Origin: DAOUBA01 sp034432855
Lineage (GTDB): Bacteria > Chloroflexota > Anaerolineae > B4-G1
Length of the DNA: 33,069 bases
Assembly (NCBI GenBank): GCA_034432855.1
Contig: DAOUBA010000034.1
Span: forward strand, 1-33,069
Reading direction: 5' to 3'
Part shown: positions 14,859-22,431 of the stretch, one piece after another
How positions within the stretch are numbered: the stretch's first letter is position 1
Layout: each line of letters begins with the position of its first letter
Position numbers and translations under genes: made by a program
The notes under the pieces: generated by a model
What the model saw: the letters and a program-made list of their open reading frames with translations, nothing else
The model's database searches: none
Told to the model about the DNA's origin: nothing

Positions 14859-16277
14859 GTGGGAAGACGGTTGCGTAGACTTCGAGAACGTGCCCCAGTG
14901 CTTCAGGAGTCGGGCGAGCCGGTGCGCCGCCGGGCTCCGCCGCCGAGCCGGGATGAGCGCGTACTGCGTGAGCGCATCCAGAAATTCGCCTTCCAAAGTC
15001 GCTTCAGAGATGATTTTGAACGAGCGATCCGTCTGTATTTCGGCGGTGAGGCGCTGCAGGACAAGGTCCTCACCGTAGACGAAGATTCCTTGCCGGCTTT
15101 CCAGGAATGGTTCTTCTTCGATTACGTCACTTCCGAAAAGGAGCACATCATTGACCTCTTCGCCCGCGAGGTGGGACCACGCCTCTCACTCGCCCAACAG
15201 CAGATGCTCGATGACTGGCGACGCGTCAACCGTTACCGGCTGTTCGAGGTGCAACGAGTCGAGCCGGGCGTCGGTGAGACGCTGCAAGACCTGCTCAGCG
15301 GCGAAAAGTTCGAACTCCACGACATCTCTGCCTCCTATAGCCTGACCAGATGGGAGATCATCCTGGCCCGTCCCATTGTGACTGAAGGGCGGTGGCATTT
15401 TACCGGCAGAGTGACTGCCATTCCGCCGACTTCCAAGCCCGACATACTCCGTTATGCCAGAGAGTTGTGGGAAAAGTATCAAGCGCAATACCCCCAGGCT
15501 TCCCTGGACGATTTCTATCGCGATCAAGGCCTCGACCTGTACCTGCGCATAAAGGAAATCGCCAGCACACCGCCTACGGTCTACACTCCAGAGGGGCATT
15601 TGCTGATGGGCAGTATCGCCCGCTACACTGTCACGGATCCCGACACGGTCCGCGAGCGGCTCGATCGGGCAGAAGAATTCATCTTCGTCGGACCGGCCGA
15701 CGAAGACAGGCAGGCGTTGGCCTACGTCTGGCTGCTTACGGGGCGCTCCCGCGCGCCTGAGGTCCCGATGGGAGAAGGGCTGATGCTCCAGACGAATTTG
15801 GAGGCGGCGGATGGGAGGGGGGAATCTTATCGCGCTCTGGGAGATGTGCGGCTATGGCGCAACCGAATGGAGTTGCTCTGCCTTTCACGGGAACGGTTGG
15901 AAGTTGGTAAGGCGCTGCTTCGGGAAATTCTGGGGCCTCGTCTGATCCACCACCTGGGTGACGAGTTCGAGGATATTATCCAGGAGGCATTCCAGCAGCC
16001 TCCTGCATCACGGCGTCGCGGAAGGGCGCTTTCGCCTGAAGAACGGGCCATTGCTCATCGGATGCTCGTTGAGCAACGCAAGACGTGGGTTGATACAGCA
16101 GTCCCCGCTTTGGGCGGCAAGTCTCCACGTCAGGCGGCAGGCGATCCCCAGATGCGGGAACGGCTGGAGGAAGTGCTCAAGGTCATCGAGTATAACGAGG
16201 AAAAAAAGCGGCGTGCCGGCGAGCCTTATATGGACATTGCCGATTTGCGTTGTGAATTGGGCCTGCCTCCGCGCTGA
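14859..16277 (+). CDS. Conserved-looking protein of unknown function, 472 aa
   Basis: GTG 14859 follows GGAGG with a 6-nt spacer; a TTG at 14844 overlaps that site and is less likely. The start is highly basic (RRLRRLRER). A middle part is rich in aromatic and acidic residues (EEWFFFDYVTSEKEHI-like sequence FFFDYVTSEKEHIIDLF). A domain near residues 145-200 may be a small beta fold (FELHDISASYSLTRW, then IILARPIV). The end is charged and helical (AIAHRMLVEQRKTW). There is no signal peptide, membrane helix, cysteine-rich site or nucleotide-binding loop. I do not recognise the family; the FFFDYV segment recalls helical proteins carrying SEC-C tails, but no such tail is present. Codon use matches the neighbours. 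It probably heads an operon with the next membrane protein (7-bp gap). Confidence 0.75.
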   Translation: MGRRLRRLRERAPVLQESGEPVRRRAPPPSRDERVLRERIQKFAFQSRFRDDFERAIRLYFGGEALQDKVLTVDEDSLPAFQEWFFFDYVTSEKEHIIDLFAREVGPRLSLAQQQMLDDWRRVNRYRLFEVQRVEPGVGETLQDLLSGEKFELHDISASYSLTRWEIILARPIVTEGRWHFTGRVTAIPPTSKPDILRYARELWEKYQAQYPQASLDDFYRDQGLDLYLRIKEIASTPPTVYTPEGHLLMGSIARYTVTDPDTVRERLDRAEEFIFVGPADEDRQALAYVWLLTGRSRAPEVPMGEGLMLQTNLEAADGRGESYRALGDVRLWRNRMELLCLSRERLEVGKALLREILGPRLIHHLGDEFEDIIQEAFQQPPASRRRGRALSPEERAIAHRMLVEQRKTWVDTAVPALGGKSPRQAAGDPQMRERLEEVLKVIEYNEEKKRRAGEPYMDIADLRCELGLPPR

Positions 16278-16284
16278 ACTTACC

Positions 16285-18708
16285 ATGAGCCTCAAACGGC
16301 CATCCGCCCGCCCAACCAACCAGCGAACCAACCAACTATCCCGCCTCGCTCCATTCGCGGTTTTTCTTCTCACCTTCGTGCTCTACACTGCCACCGCCGC
16401 CCCGGCCACCCTTTTCGGCGATCCTTCCGAGTACCAGTTCATCCCGGCGATCCTGGGCATTGCCCATCCGCCGGGGTATGCTTTCTACACCCTGCTCGCC
16501 AAACTCTGGCAGACGCTCGTCCCACTCGGAAGTATCGCCTTCCGCACCAATCTGCTCGCCGCCGCCGTCGCTGCCTGGACGGTAACCGTCGTCTACCTCA
16601 CCGTCTCCGACCTCGCCCCCTCCCCTTACGCCTCACGTTTCACGTTTCACGTTTCGCGGATCACGCCCCCCCTCTTCGCCGCACTCTCCCTCGCCGCCGC
16701 AGCCAACTTTTGGCAGCATTCCATTCACGCCAACGCCCACATCGTCAGCGTTGCCCTCACGACCACGCACCTGTGGCTGCTCGTGCGCTGGTGGCGTACC
16801 GCGAACGACCGCTGGCTGGGCGCCTTTGCCTTTACGCTGGGCCTGGCTCCCACCCACCACCCCATCACCCTGATGGGCGTCCCGGCCTATATTCTCTTCA
16901 TCCTGGTCGTGCGCCCGCGTATCCTGCGCCAGTGGCGCACCCTGCTGATGCTGACGGGCTGCTTTCTGCTGGGGCTGATGCCGTTCCTGTACTACCCCCT
17001 GCGCCTGTTCGACCTCCCCTACGGCTTTGGCCCTGCGCCCGATTGGGCAAGCCTCTGGCGGCATGTCACCGCGCAGGGCTTACGTGTCAACCTCTTCCAC
17101 TTCGGTCTGGCCGACCAACCCGACCGGGCGCTGGTCTTGTGGTCGCTCCTGCGGTTGCAGTTCCCGCTCCTTGTGATAGCTCTGAGCTTCGTGGGGATCA
17201 TCTGGCTGGCCCGCCGTGCTCCCAGGCCGACCCTGCTCATCTGCGTCTTCCTCCTGGGCCACCTGCTCTTCACCCTCAATACCGTCCAGGATGTGATGGC
17301 CTACCTTCTCATGCCGTTTGCCATCTTCGCTATCACTGCCGGTCTCGGCGCCACGGCTCTGCTGCAAATGGCTAATCCCAAACCCCGAATTCCCAATCCC
17401 CAATCCCCAATCCCCAATCCCCAAATCCTCATTGTTCATTGTTCATTGTTCATTCTGCTGCTACTCGGGCCCGTTCGCCAGGCTGTCTTGAACTTCCAGC
17501 GCGGCATCTCCTTGCGCGATTTCACCGCTGCCGAAGAGTACGTCGCCGCCGTCTATGAGCGCTTTGCCGGGCGCGGAGAGGGCGCCGTGCTCCTCTCCGA
17601 TTGGGAGCACCTGACCCCGCTGTGGGTACACATCTACGCCGAGGGCGAGCCGCTGGACGAACGGGACGTGAAACTGGTCTACGTCAATCCGGCCCGCCCG
17701 TGGGTCGAAAGCGTCTGGCAGCACATCGAGGAAGGGCCGATTTACGCGGTGGGCTACCGCCCGGCGTTGCGCGACGCGGGGTTCCGCCTCATTCCCGAAG
17801 GCCCGTTTTATCGCGTCGTCGCCCCGCCGGTAACGGACGTTCGCCCCCAGCAGCCGCTCGACGTGTGGGCCGACGGCCGGGTGCACATTGTGGGCTATGA
17901 CCTGCCCACGAAAGCGGTGCGGGCGGGAGAGCCGTTGACCCTGGTGCTGTACCAGAGCGTGACCGAGACGCTGGATGGCATCTGGATGCCTTATGCTCAA
18001 TTAGGGCCGCTCGAGGCGCGCTGGACGACGGATAGCCGCGTGCTCACCACCCAATGGCAGCCGAACGAAACAATCGTGGAGGAGTATGAGATTCCCGTAG
18101 CCTTCGATCTTCCACCAGGAGAATATCCGCTACGCCTGGGCTATGCCGACCTGACCGGTGGGCGGCCATCGCTCACGTTCTCGACCGGCGAAGAGATGGT
18201 GGAACTGGCGACGATCACCGTGTTGCCTAACCCCGGTAGGAGCGCGCTCCCCGCGCCTCTGGCGAATCTGGATAATCAGGTGGCGCTCGTCGGCGCGCGG
18301 GCGTGGGCGGGCCTCCAGGTGCGCCGTGCGCCCTGGGGCGAGCCACTCGTCGTGCGCGCTGGCAAGCCGCTGCACCTTCTTCTCACCTGGCGCGCGTTGG
18401 TTTCCCCGCGTGACAGTTTCACCGTCTTCATCCACCTGCTCGACAGTGCCGGCCGTTACGTCACCGGCCACGACTACACCCCGCTGGGTGGCTCTTGCCC
18501 CTCCTACCTCTGGTTTCCCAAGTGGTTGCCGGGGCAGACGATGGACGATCCCTACCGGCTGATCATCCCTGCGGACCTGCCGCCGGGGGATTATTGGCTG
18601 GAAGTGGGGATGTACGGCATGACTTCCCTTCGCCGCCTTTCTGTGGTAGACTTGGCGGGGAACCTGGCCGGCGACCGGGTCATCCTGGGGCCGATCCAGG
18701 TGAGGTGA
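16285..18708 (+). CDS. DUF2723-type membrane protein (O-mannosyltransferase-like)
   Basis: Encodes 807 aa; ATG 16285 lies 7 bp after the previous stop. Residues about 20-400 carry around ten membrane helices. The DUF2723/GT-C signature is at 45-70: GDPSEYQFIPAILGIAHPPG, with the acidic residues and HPPG that define the family, and a THHPI motif follows near 190. Members resemble protein O-mannosyltransferases that use lipid-linked sugars outside the membrane. Residues about 415-807 form a soluble, beta-rich part with two sandwich-like modules, presumably extracellular. Three short-period repeats are translated in frame: ACCA-type just after the start (16311-16336), CACGTTT x3 (16634-16654) and CCCAATC plus ATTGTTC units (17372-17454). 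Acceptor and sugar are unknown. Confidence 0.78.
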   Translation: MSLKRPSARPTNQRTNQLSRLAPFAVFLLTFVLYTATAAPATLFGDPSEYQFIPAILGIAHPPGYAFYTLLAKLWQTLVPLGSIAFRTNLLAAAVAAWTVTVVYLTVSDLAPSPYASRFTFHVSRITPPLFAALSLAAAANFWQHSIHANAHIVSVALTTTHLWLLVRWWRTANDRWLGAFAFTLGLAPTHHPITLMGVPAYILFILVVRPRILRQWRTLLMLTGCFLLGLMPFLYYPLRLFDLPYGFGPAPDWASLWRHVTAQGLRVNLFHFGLADQPDRALVLWSLLRLQFPLLVIALSFVGIIWLARRAPRPTLLICVFLLGHLLFTLNTVQDVMAYLLMPFAIFAITAGLGATALLQMANPKPRIPNPQSPIPNPQILIVHCSLFILLLLGPVRQAVLNFQRGISLRDFTAAEEYVAAVYERFAGRGEGAVLLSDWEHLTPLWVHIYAEGEPLDERDVKLVYVNPARPWVESVWQHIEEGPIYAVGYRPALRDAGFRLIPEGPFYRVVAPPVTDVRPQQPLDVWADGRVHIVGYDLPTKAVRAGEPLTLVLYQSVTETLDGIWMPYAQLGPLEARWTTDSRVLTTQWQPNETIVEEYEIPVAFDLPPGEYPLRLGYADLTGGRPSLTFSTGEEMVELATITVLPNPGRSALPAPLANLDNQVALVGARAWAGLQVRRAPWGEPLVVRAGKPLHLLLTWRALVSPRDSFTVFIHLLDSAGRYVTGHDYTPLGGSCPSYLWFPKWLPGQTMDDPYRLIIPADLPPGDYWLEVGMYGMTSLRRLSVVDLAGNLAGDRVILGPIQVR
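16311..16336. repeat. ACCA-type short repeat at the start of the DUF2723 gene
   Basis: CCCAACCAACCAGCG AACCAACCAACT: a 12-bp unit repeated about twice and made of ACCA tetramers. It encodes RPTNQRTNQL. Confidence 0.6.
16634..16654. repeat. CACGTTT heptamer x3 inside the DUF2723 gene
   Basis: Three exact tandem copies of CACGTTT, translated within ASRFTFHVSRI, in a loop between membrane helices. Confidence 0.85.
17372..17454. repeat. Two heptamer arrays inside the DUF2723 gene
   Basis: CCCAATC repeats four times in tandem with degenerate units before it, then ATTGTTC repeats three times (17429-17451 region). Both have period 7. They are translated in frame as NPQSPIPNPQILIVHCSLFI, just before the last membrane helix. 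Confidence 0.88.
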
Positions 18709-18718
18709 GGAGGAATTG

Positions 18719-19210
18719 ATGGATATCGCGCTATTGATCTGGGCCGTAGCCCTGACAATCCTGGTCATCGTCGGCAGCGTGTGGATACTCGACCTGCAGG
18801 CACGTCTGCGCCGGATGCAACAGCGCTACCAGAACATGCTGGCAATGGAGGGCGAGGCCGGTGCGAGCGCACTTCTGGAGAGCCTGGCAGCGCGTCTGGC
18901 CGAGACGACCGCGCGCACAGAGCGGCTGACGGCGCGTGCCGAGCAGATTGACAAGACGCTGGCGCACACCGTGCAGGGCGTCGGCCTGGTGCGCTTCCGC
19001 GCCTTCCAGGACGCTGGCGGCGAGCAGAGTTTCGCCCTGGCGCTGGCCGACGGCGAGGGCAACGGCGCCGTCATCTCGATGTTGTATCGACGCGGCGAAA
19101 CGCGCCTCTACGCCAAACCGGTGCAGGGATGGCTTTCGCCGAACCAACTGGGCGATGAGGAACAGGAGGCTCTGGCGCAGGTAAGGAGAAAAGTCGTCGG
19201 GCACGATTGA
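18719..19210 (+). CDS. DUF4446 family membrane-anchored protein
   Basis: Encodes 163 aa. ATG 18719 follows GAGGAGG; it starts 10 bp after the preceding gene. One membrane helix at residues 3-24 is followed by a heptad-like helical stretch with a coiled-coil look (LQARLRRMQQRYQNM, LAARLAETTARTERL). The small conserved domain with VGLVRFRAFQDAGGEQSF and SFALALADGEGNGAVI is diagnostic of DUF4446. The function of the family is unknown. Members occur in Firmicutes and Chloroflexota, often near chromosome-partitioning or envelope genes. Its neighbour here is a bactofilin, which would fit a cell-envelope or shape-related role (inference). Confidence 0.88.
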   Translation: MDIALLIWAVALTILVIVGSVWILDLQARLRRMQQRYQNMLAMEGEAGASALLESLAARLAETTARTERLTARAEQIDKTLAHTVQGVGLVRFRAFQDAGGEQSFALALADGEGNGAVISMLYRRGETRLYAKPVQGWLSPNQLGDEEQEALAQVRRKVVGHD

Positions 19211-19241
19211 CAAAAGCCCGCCGCTGATGTATCATCCACCC

Positions 19242-19271
19242 AACCAACTAACCAACCAACTAACCAACTAA
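19242..19271. repeat. ACCAACTA-type short repeat in bactofilin leader
   Basis: ACCAACTAACCAACCAACTA and a further ACCAACTA: 8- and 12-bp units of ACCA/ACTA tetramers. It ends directly before the bactofilin ribosome binding site and resembles the arms at 21343-21431. Confidence 0.75.
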
Positions 19272-19286
19272 TCAGGAGGTACATCC

Positions 19287-19805
19287 GTGTTCCAAAAAGA
19301 CAAACCTCAGGCACCTGTAGCAGCCCCCATATCCAAGATCGAAACCGTCATCGGCCCGAACGCCTACTTCAAGGGCGAACTGCAATCCGACGGCGGTGTC
19401 CGCGTGGATGGCATCTTCGAGGGCGTCATAGATATCACCGGTAACCTGGTGATCGGCGAGGGGGCCAAGATCATCGCCGACGTCAAGGCCAACAACATCT
19501 CCATCTCCGGCGCAATCAAGGGTAACATCAACGGCAACCGGGTGGAGATCCTGGAGACCGGGCGGGTGTGGGGCGATCTGACCATCAAATCGCTCCTGCT
19601 CAACGAAGGCGCCTACCTGCGCGGCCAGACCACCATGCACGGCGACATCGAGCCGCCGTTGATCGAGCCACCCAGGCGCCCCACCGAACCGGGCAGCGCC
19701 AGGATTGAGGATTCTGACGTGTTGTCCGAGTTCGCCGCACGGGTCAAACGGCCCGAATCAACCGGCGCCAAGGTCGTGGACGTAGAGCCGAAGAGGGAAG
19801 GGTAG
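19287..19805 (+). CDS. Bactofilin (polymer-forming cytoskeletal protein)
   Basis: Encodes 172 aa. GTG 19287 follows AGGAGGT. Bactofilins assemble into nucleotide-independent filaments at the inner face of the membrane and act as scaffolds for shape and envelope enzymes. The core (about residues 17-120) shows the short right-handed beta-helix pattern of repeating hydrophobic/glycine rungs: IGPNAYFKGEL, VRVDGIFEGVI, LVIGEGAKIIADV, ISISGAIKGNI, VEILETGRVWGDL. Flexible Pro-rich tails flank it. It is the last gene of the cluster that contains the DUF4446 and DUF2723 genes and is followed by a terminator. Confidence 0.93.
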   Translation: MFQKDKPQAPVAAPISKIETVIGPNAYFKGELQSDGGVRVDGIFEGVIDITGNLVIGEGAKIIADVKANNISISGAIKGNINGNRVEILETGRVWGDLTIKSLLLNEGAYLRGQTTMHGDIEPPLIEPPRRPTEPGSARIEDSDVLSEFAARVKRPESTGAKVVDVEPKREG

Positions 19806-19829
19806 TCCCCGTCACCTCGAGAACAAGGC

Positions 19830-19863
19830 CCCCCACCGCTTTCGTGTGGTGGGGGTGCTTTGC
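19830..19863 (+). terminator. Probable intrinsic terminator after bactofilin
   Basis: CCCCCACC (19830-19837) pairs with GGTGGGGG (19848-19855), followed by TGCTTTGCT. The T-tract is short, so its efficiency is uncertain. Confidence 0.65.
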
Positions 19864-19878
19864 TATACCCCGTCGCAG

Positions 19879-19907
19879 ATGACGGCTTGGGACGATAGTG
19901 GTATAAT
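19879..19907 (+). promoter_or_regulatory. Promoter of the glycosyltransferase gene
   Basis: ATGACG (19879-19884), a 17-nt spacer, TATAAT (19902-19907). The -10 is perfect, the -35 weak. It gives a leader of about 20 nt. Confidence 0.6.
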
Positions 19908-19934
19908 CATCCCAGCCCGACTGTGAGAGCATAT

Positions 19935-20612
19935 ATGAGCGAAGCCAGAATCCTCGCCCTCATCCCCGCCTGGAACGAGGCCACCCGCATCGGCCCGATC
20001 GTGGCCAAGACCCGCGTCTATCTGCCGGTGCTGGTGGTGGACGACGGCTCCCGCGACGAGACCGCTGCCGTGGCCGAGGCCGCCGGTGCTACCGTCGTGC
20101 GCCATCGGCAAAACTGTGGCAAGGGAGTGGCGCTGACGACCGGCTTCGGGTGGGCACTGGCGCACGGCTACGAAGCCGTGCTCACTCTCGATGCCGACGG
20201 TCAGCACGACCCTGCCGACATCCCCAAATTTCTGGCCGCCTACGAGGCAGGCGCCAGGGACTTGATCATCGGGCGGCGCAACTTTAGTCAAATGCCCTTT
20301 CCGCGCTTCTTCACCAACCCATTCGGCTCGTGGCTGCTCTCGAAGGCGCTCGGCGTGCGCATCCACGATAACCAGAGCGGCTTTCGCGTGTACGGTCGTC
20401 GCCTGCTGGAGACGCTCGACCGCACCACCAGCGGCTTCGAGTTCGAGGTCGAGGTCATCGTCCAGGCGGTGCGCCAGGGCATCCCGATTGATTGGGTGGA
20501 GATCCGCACCATCTATGACATCAACAAGATCAGTTACTTTCACCCGATCAAGGACACGCTGCGCTTCCTCAAGATGGTCTGGCGGGCGCGCCGGGAGCGG
20601 GCCGGAAAGTGA
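19935..20612 (+). CDS. Glycosyltransferase family 2 (polyprenyl-phosphate sugar synthase-like)
   Basis: Encodes 225 aa. ATG 19935 was chosen; a GTG at 19923 is in frame but close to the transcription start. The GT-A fold is evident: ALIPAWNEA at the start, VVDDGSRDET near residue 34, LTLDADGQHDPADIP with the metal-binding DxD-like motif near 84, and QSGFRVYGRRLLE near 150. The length and the lack of membrane helices fit dolichyl/undecaprenyl-phosphate mannose or glucose synthases, which load a sugar from a nucleotide donor onto a lipid carrier. Such lipid-linked sugars are the donors of GT-C enzymes like the DUF2723 protein upstream, a plausible link but not proven. Confidence 0.87.
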   Translation: MSEARILALIPAWNEATRIGPIVAKTRVYLPVLVVDDGSRDETAAVAEAAGATVVRHRQNCGKGVALTTGFGWALAHGYEAVLTLDADGQHDPADIPKFLAAYEAGARDLIIGRRNFSQMPFPRFFTNPFGSWLLSKALGVRIHDNQSGFRVYGRRLLETLDRTTSGFEFEVEVIVQAVRQGIPIDWVEIRTIYDINKISYFHPIKDTLRFLKMVWRARRERAGK

Positions 20613-20624
20613 GAGCGAACGGCC

Positions 20625-21374
20625 ATGCCGACCCCGATTCAGCACCTGGCCCTAGCGGAAGGCGTCCTGCGCGGCGGCGACTTGCTTCCCGCCATGCATG
20701 CTCTGTTGATGCAACAGCGTGGCCCGTTCCTGCTGGGCCACACCGCGCCCGACGTGCAGACGGTCAGCGGGCAGGCGCGCGAGGAGACCCACTTTTACGC
20801 GATCCCGCGCACCACAGAGCGCCCAGCACACGAAACGCTGTTCGCCGCCCATCCGGCGCTCGCCCGCGCGGAGGCGCTCCCACCGCCGCAGGCCGCCTTC
20901 GTCGCCGGCTACATTGCCCACCTGCTGCTCGATGAACTCTGGCTCGACGAGGTTTTCTTCCGCTACTTTGCAGGGCAGGAGTGGGGTACCCGGCGCGAGC
21001 GCTCGTTCCTGCACAACGTCCTGCGCACCTGGATGGACCGCCAGGACTTGCAGCGGCTCGACGGCAGCGTCACGGCGGCGCTGCGTTAGGCCGAGCCGCG
21101 CGGCTGGCTGCCCTTCGTCGGCGACGAGCACCTGCGCGCCTGGCGCGACTGGCTGGCCGAGCAACTCGGCCCGGGGCGAGAGGTGCAGACGGCCAAGGTC
21201 TTTGCGCAACGCATGGACGTGCCGGTGGCGGAGATGGAGAGCATCCTGCGCTCGCCGCAGCGTATGGCGGAGCACGTCTTCAGCCACGTCCCGCGGGCGG
21301 TACTGCGATCCTTTCACGACGCGGGCTACACGCGCAGTGTGGAGTTAGTGAATTGGTATTTGGTAAATTGGTAG
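20625..21374 (+). pseudogene. Zinc-dependent phospholipase C-like gene interrupted by amber codon
   Basis: ATG 20625 starts 12 bp after the GT2 gene. The first 154 codons look like the zinc-dependent phospholipase C/S1-P1-like family: FLLGHTAPDVQTVSG, THFYAIP, GYIAHLLLDELWLDEVFF, with His and Asp metal ligands spaced as usual. An in-frame TAG at 21087-21089 stops translation. The same frame then continues with typical family sequence (GWLPFVGDEHLRAWRDWL) to 21374. The last residues (ELVNWYLVNW) come from a heptamer repeat arm, so the original 3' end is also replaced. One base change (for example CAG or GAG to TAG) explains the break. It is a pseudogene, or a sequence error. Confidence 0.82.
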
Positions 21375-21431
21375 TTGGGGCTCCACGCCCGGTTGACCAA
21401 CTACCAATTTACCAATCTACCAACTACCAAC
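21343..21431. repeat. Inverted heptamer repeat between the phospholipase remnant and galE
   Basis: The left arm contains AATTGGTATTTGGTAAATTG and TTGGTAGTTGGGG. The right arm contains CCAACTACCAATTTACCAAT and CTACCAACTACCAACAC. Spacing of the TTGGTA/CCAA units is 7-8 bases. The arms pair into a long hairpin that ends 4 bp before the galE ribosome binding site. Confidence 0.88.
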
Positions 21432-21447
21432 ACAGGAGGTCAACCCA

Positions 21448-22431
21448 ATGAACATTCTCGTCACCGGAGGCGCCGGCTACATCGGCAGCATCGTAACGGA
21501 GGAACTCCTTGCCCAGGGGGACTCGGTCATCGTCTTCGACAACCTCTACACCGGCCATCGTGCCGCTGTCCCTCCAGGCGCCGTCTTCATCCAGGGCGAC
21601 CTGGCCGACCGGGCTGCCGTTAAGGCGCTGTTCGACACCCATCATATCGAGGCCGTGATGCACTTTGCCTCTTACACGCTAGTAGGCGAATCTATGGAAC
21701 AACCGTTCAAATACATCGGCGAAAACGTGGTCAACGGTCTGAACCTGTTGCAGGAGGCGGTAACCCACGGTGTGCGCCGCTTCATCCTCTCGTCCACCGC
21801 CAACCTCTTCGACCGGCCTGAGCGCATCCCGATCGGCGAGGAGGAACAGGTCATCCCCGGCAGCCCGTATGGGGAGTCGAAGAACATCCTGGAGCGCATC
21901 CTGTTTTGGCTGGATCGCATCTATGGGTTTCGTTACGCGGCGCTGCGTTATTTCAACGCCGCCGGAGCATCTCCCACCGGCGAGCGGGGCGAGGATCACG
22001 ACCCCGAAACCCACCTCATTCCGCTCACGTTGCAGGTGGCGTTGGGGCAGCGCGAGCATATCACCATCTTCGGCGACGACTACCCCACGCGCGATGGTAC
22101 CTGCGTGCGCGATTACATCCACGTGACAGACCTGGCCCAGGCGCACATTCTGGCCCTGCGTGCGCTCGATAGCGGCAGCCGCGTCTATAACCTGGGCAAC
22201 GGCCAGGGATACACCGTGAAGGAGGTTGTCGAGACCTGCCGGGAGGTGACCGGTCACTCGATCCCGGCGGTGGTCGGCCCGCGCCGCCCCGGCGATCCGG
22301 CAGTGCTGGTTGCCAGCAGCGAAAAGATCCGCCGTGAACTCGGCTGGCAGCCACAGTACCCCGATCTGCGCACCATCGTCGCCCACGCCTGGGAGTGGCA
22401 CCGGAGACATCCGCAGGGGTATGGGAATTGA
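21448..22431 (+). CDS. galE: UDP-glucose 4-epimerase
   Basis: Encodes 327 aa, the usual length. ATG 21448 follows GGAGG. It interconverts UDP-glucose and UDP-galactose with bound NAD in the cytoplasm. The extended short-chain dehydrogenase fold shows GGAGYIGS (NAD binding, residues 7-14), DNLYTGH, a serine in SSTANLF (near 115) and the catalytic YGESK (Tyr near 141). RYFNAAGA and DGTCVRDYIHVTDLA follow, both diagnostic of GalE. It supplies galactose for glycans, in keeping with the glycosyltransferases on both sides. Its stop overlaps the next start by one base (TGATG). Confidence 0.95.
   Translation: MNILVTGGAGYIGSIVTEELLAQGDSVIVFDNLYTGHRAAVPPGAVFIQGDLADRAAVKALFDTHHIEAVMHFASYTLVGESMEQPFKYIGENVVNGLNLLQEAVTHGVRRFILSSTANLFDRPERIPIGEEEQVIPGSPYGESKNILERILFWLDRIYGFRYAALRYFNAAGASPTGERGEDHDPETHLIPLTLQVALGQREHITIFGDDYPTRDGTCVRDYIHVTDLAQAHILALRALDSGSRVYNLGNGQGYTVKEVVETCREVTGHSIPAVVGPRRPGDPAVLVASSEKIRRELGWQPQYPDLRTIVAHAWEWHRRHPQGYGN

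Noticed and set aside
21087..21089. TAG read as a sense codon (altered genetic code)
   Set aside because: It is the only case and the gene's 3' end is also damaged; all other genes here read normally with the standard code.
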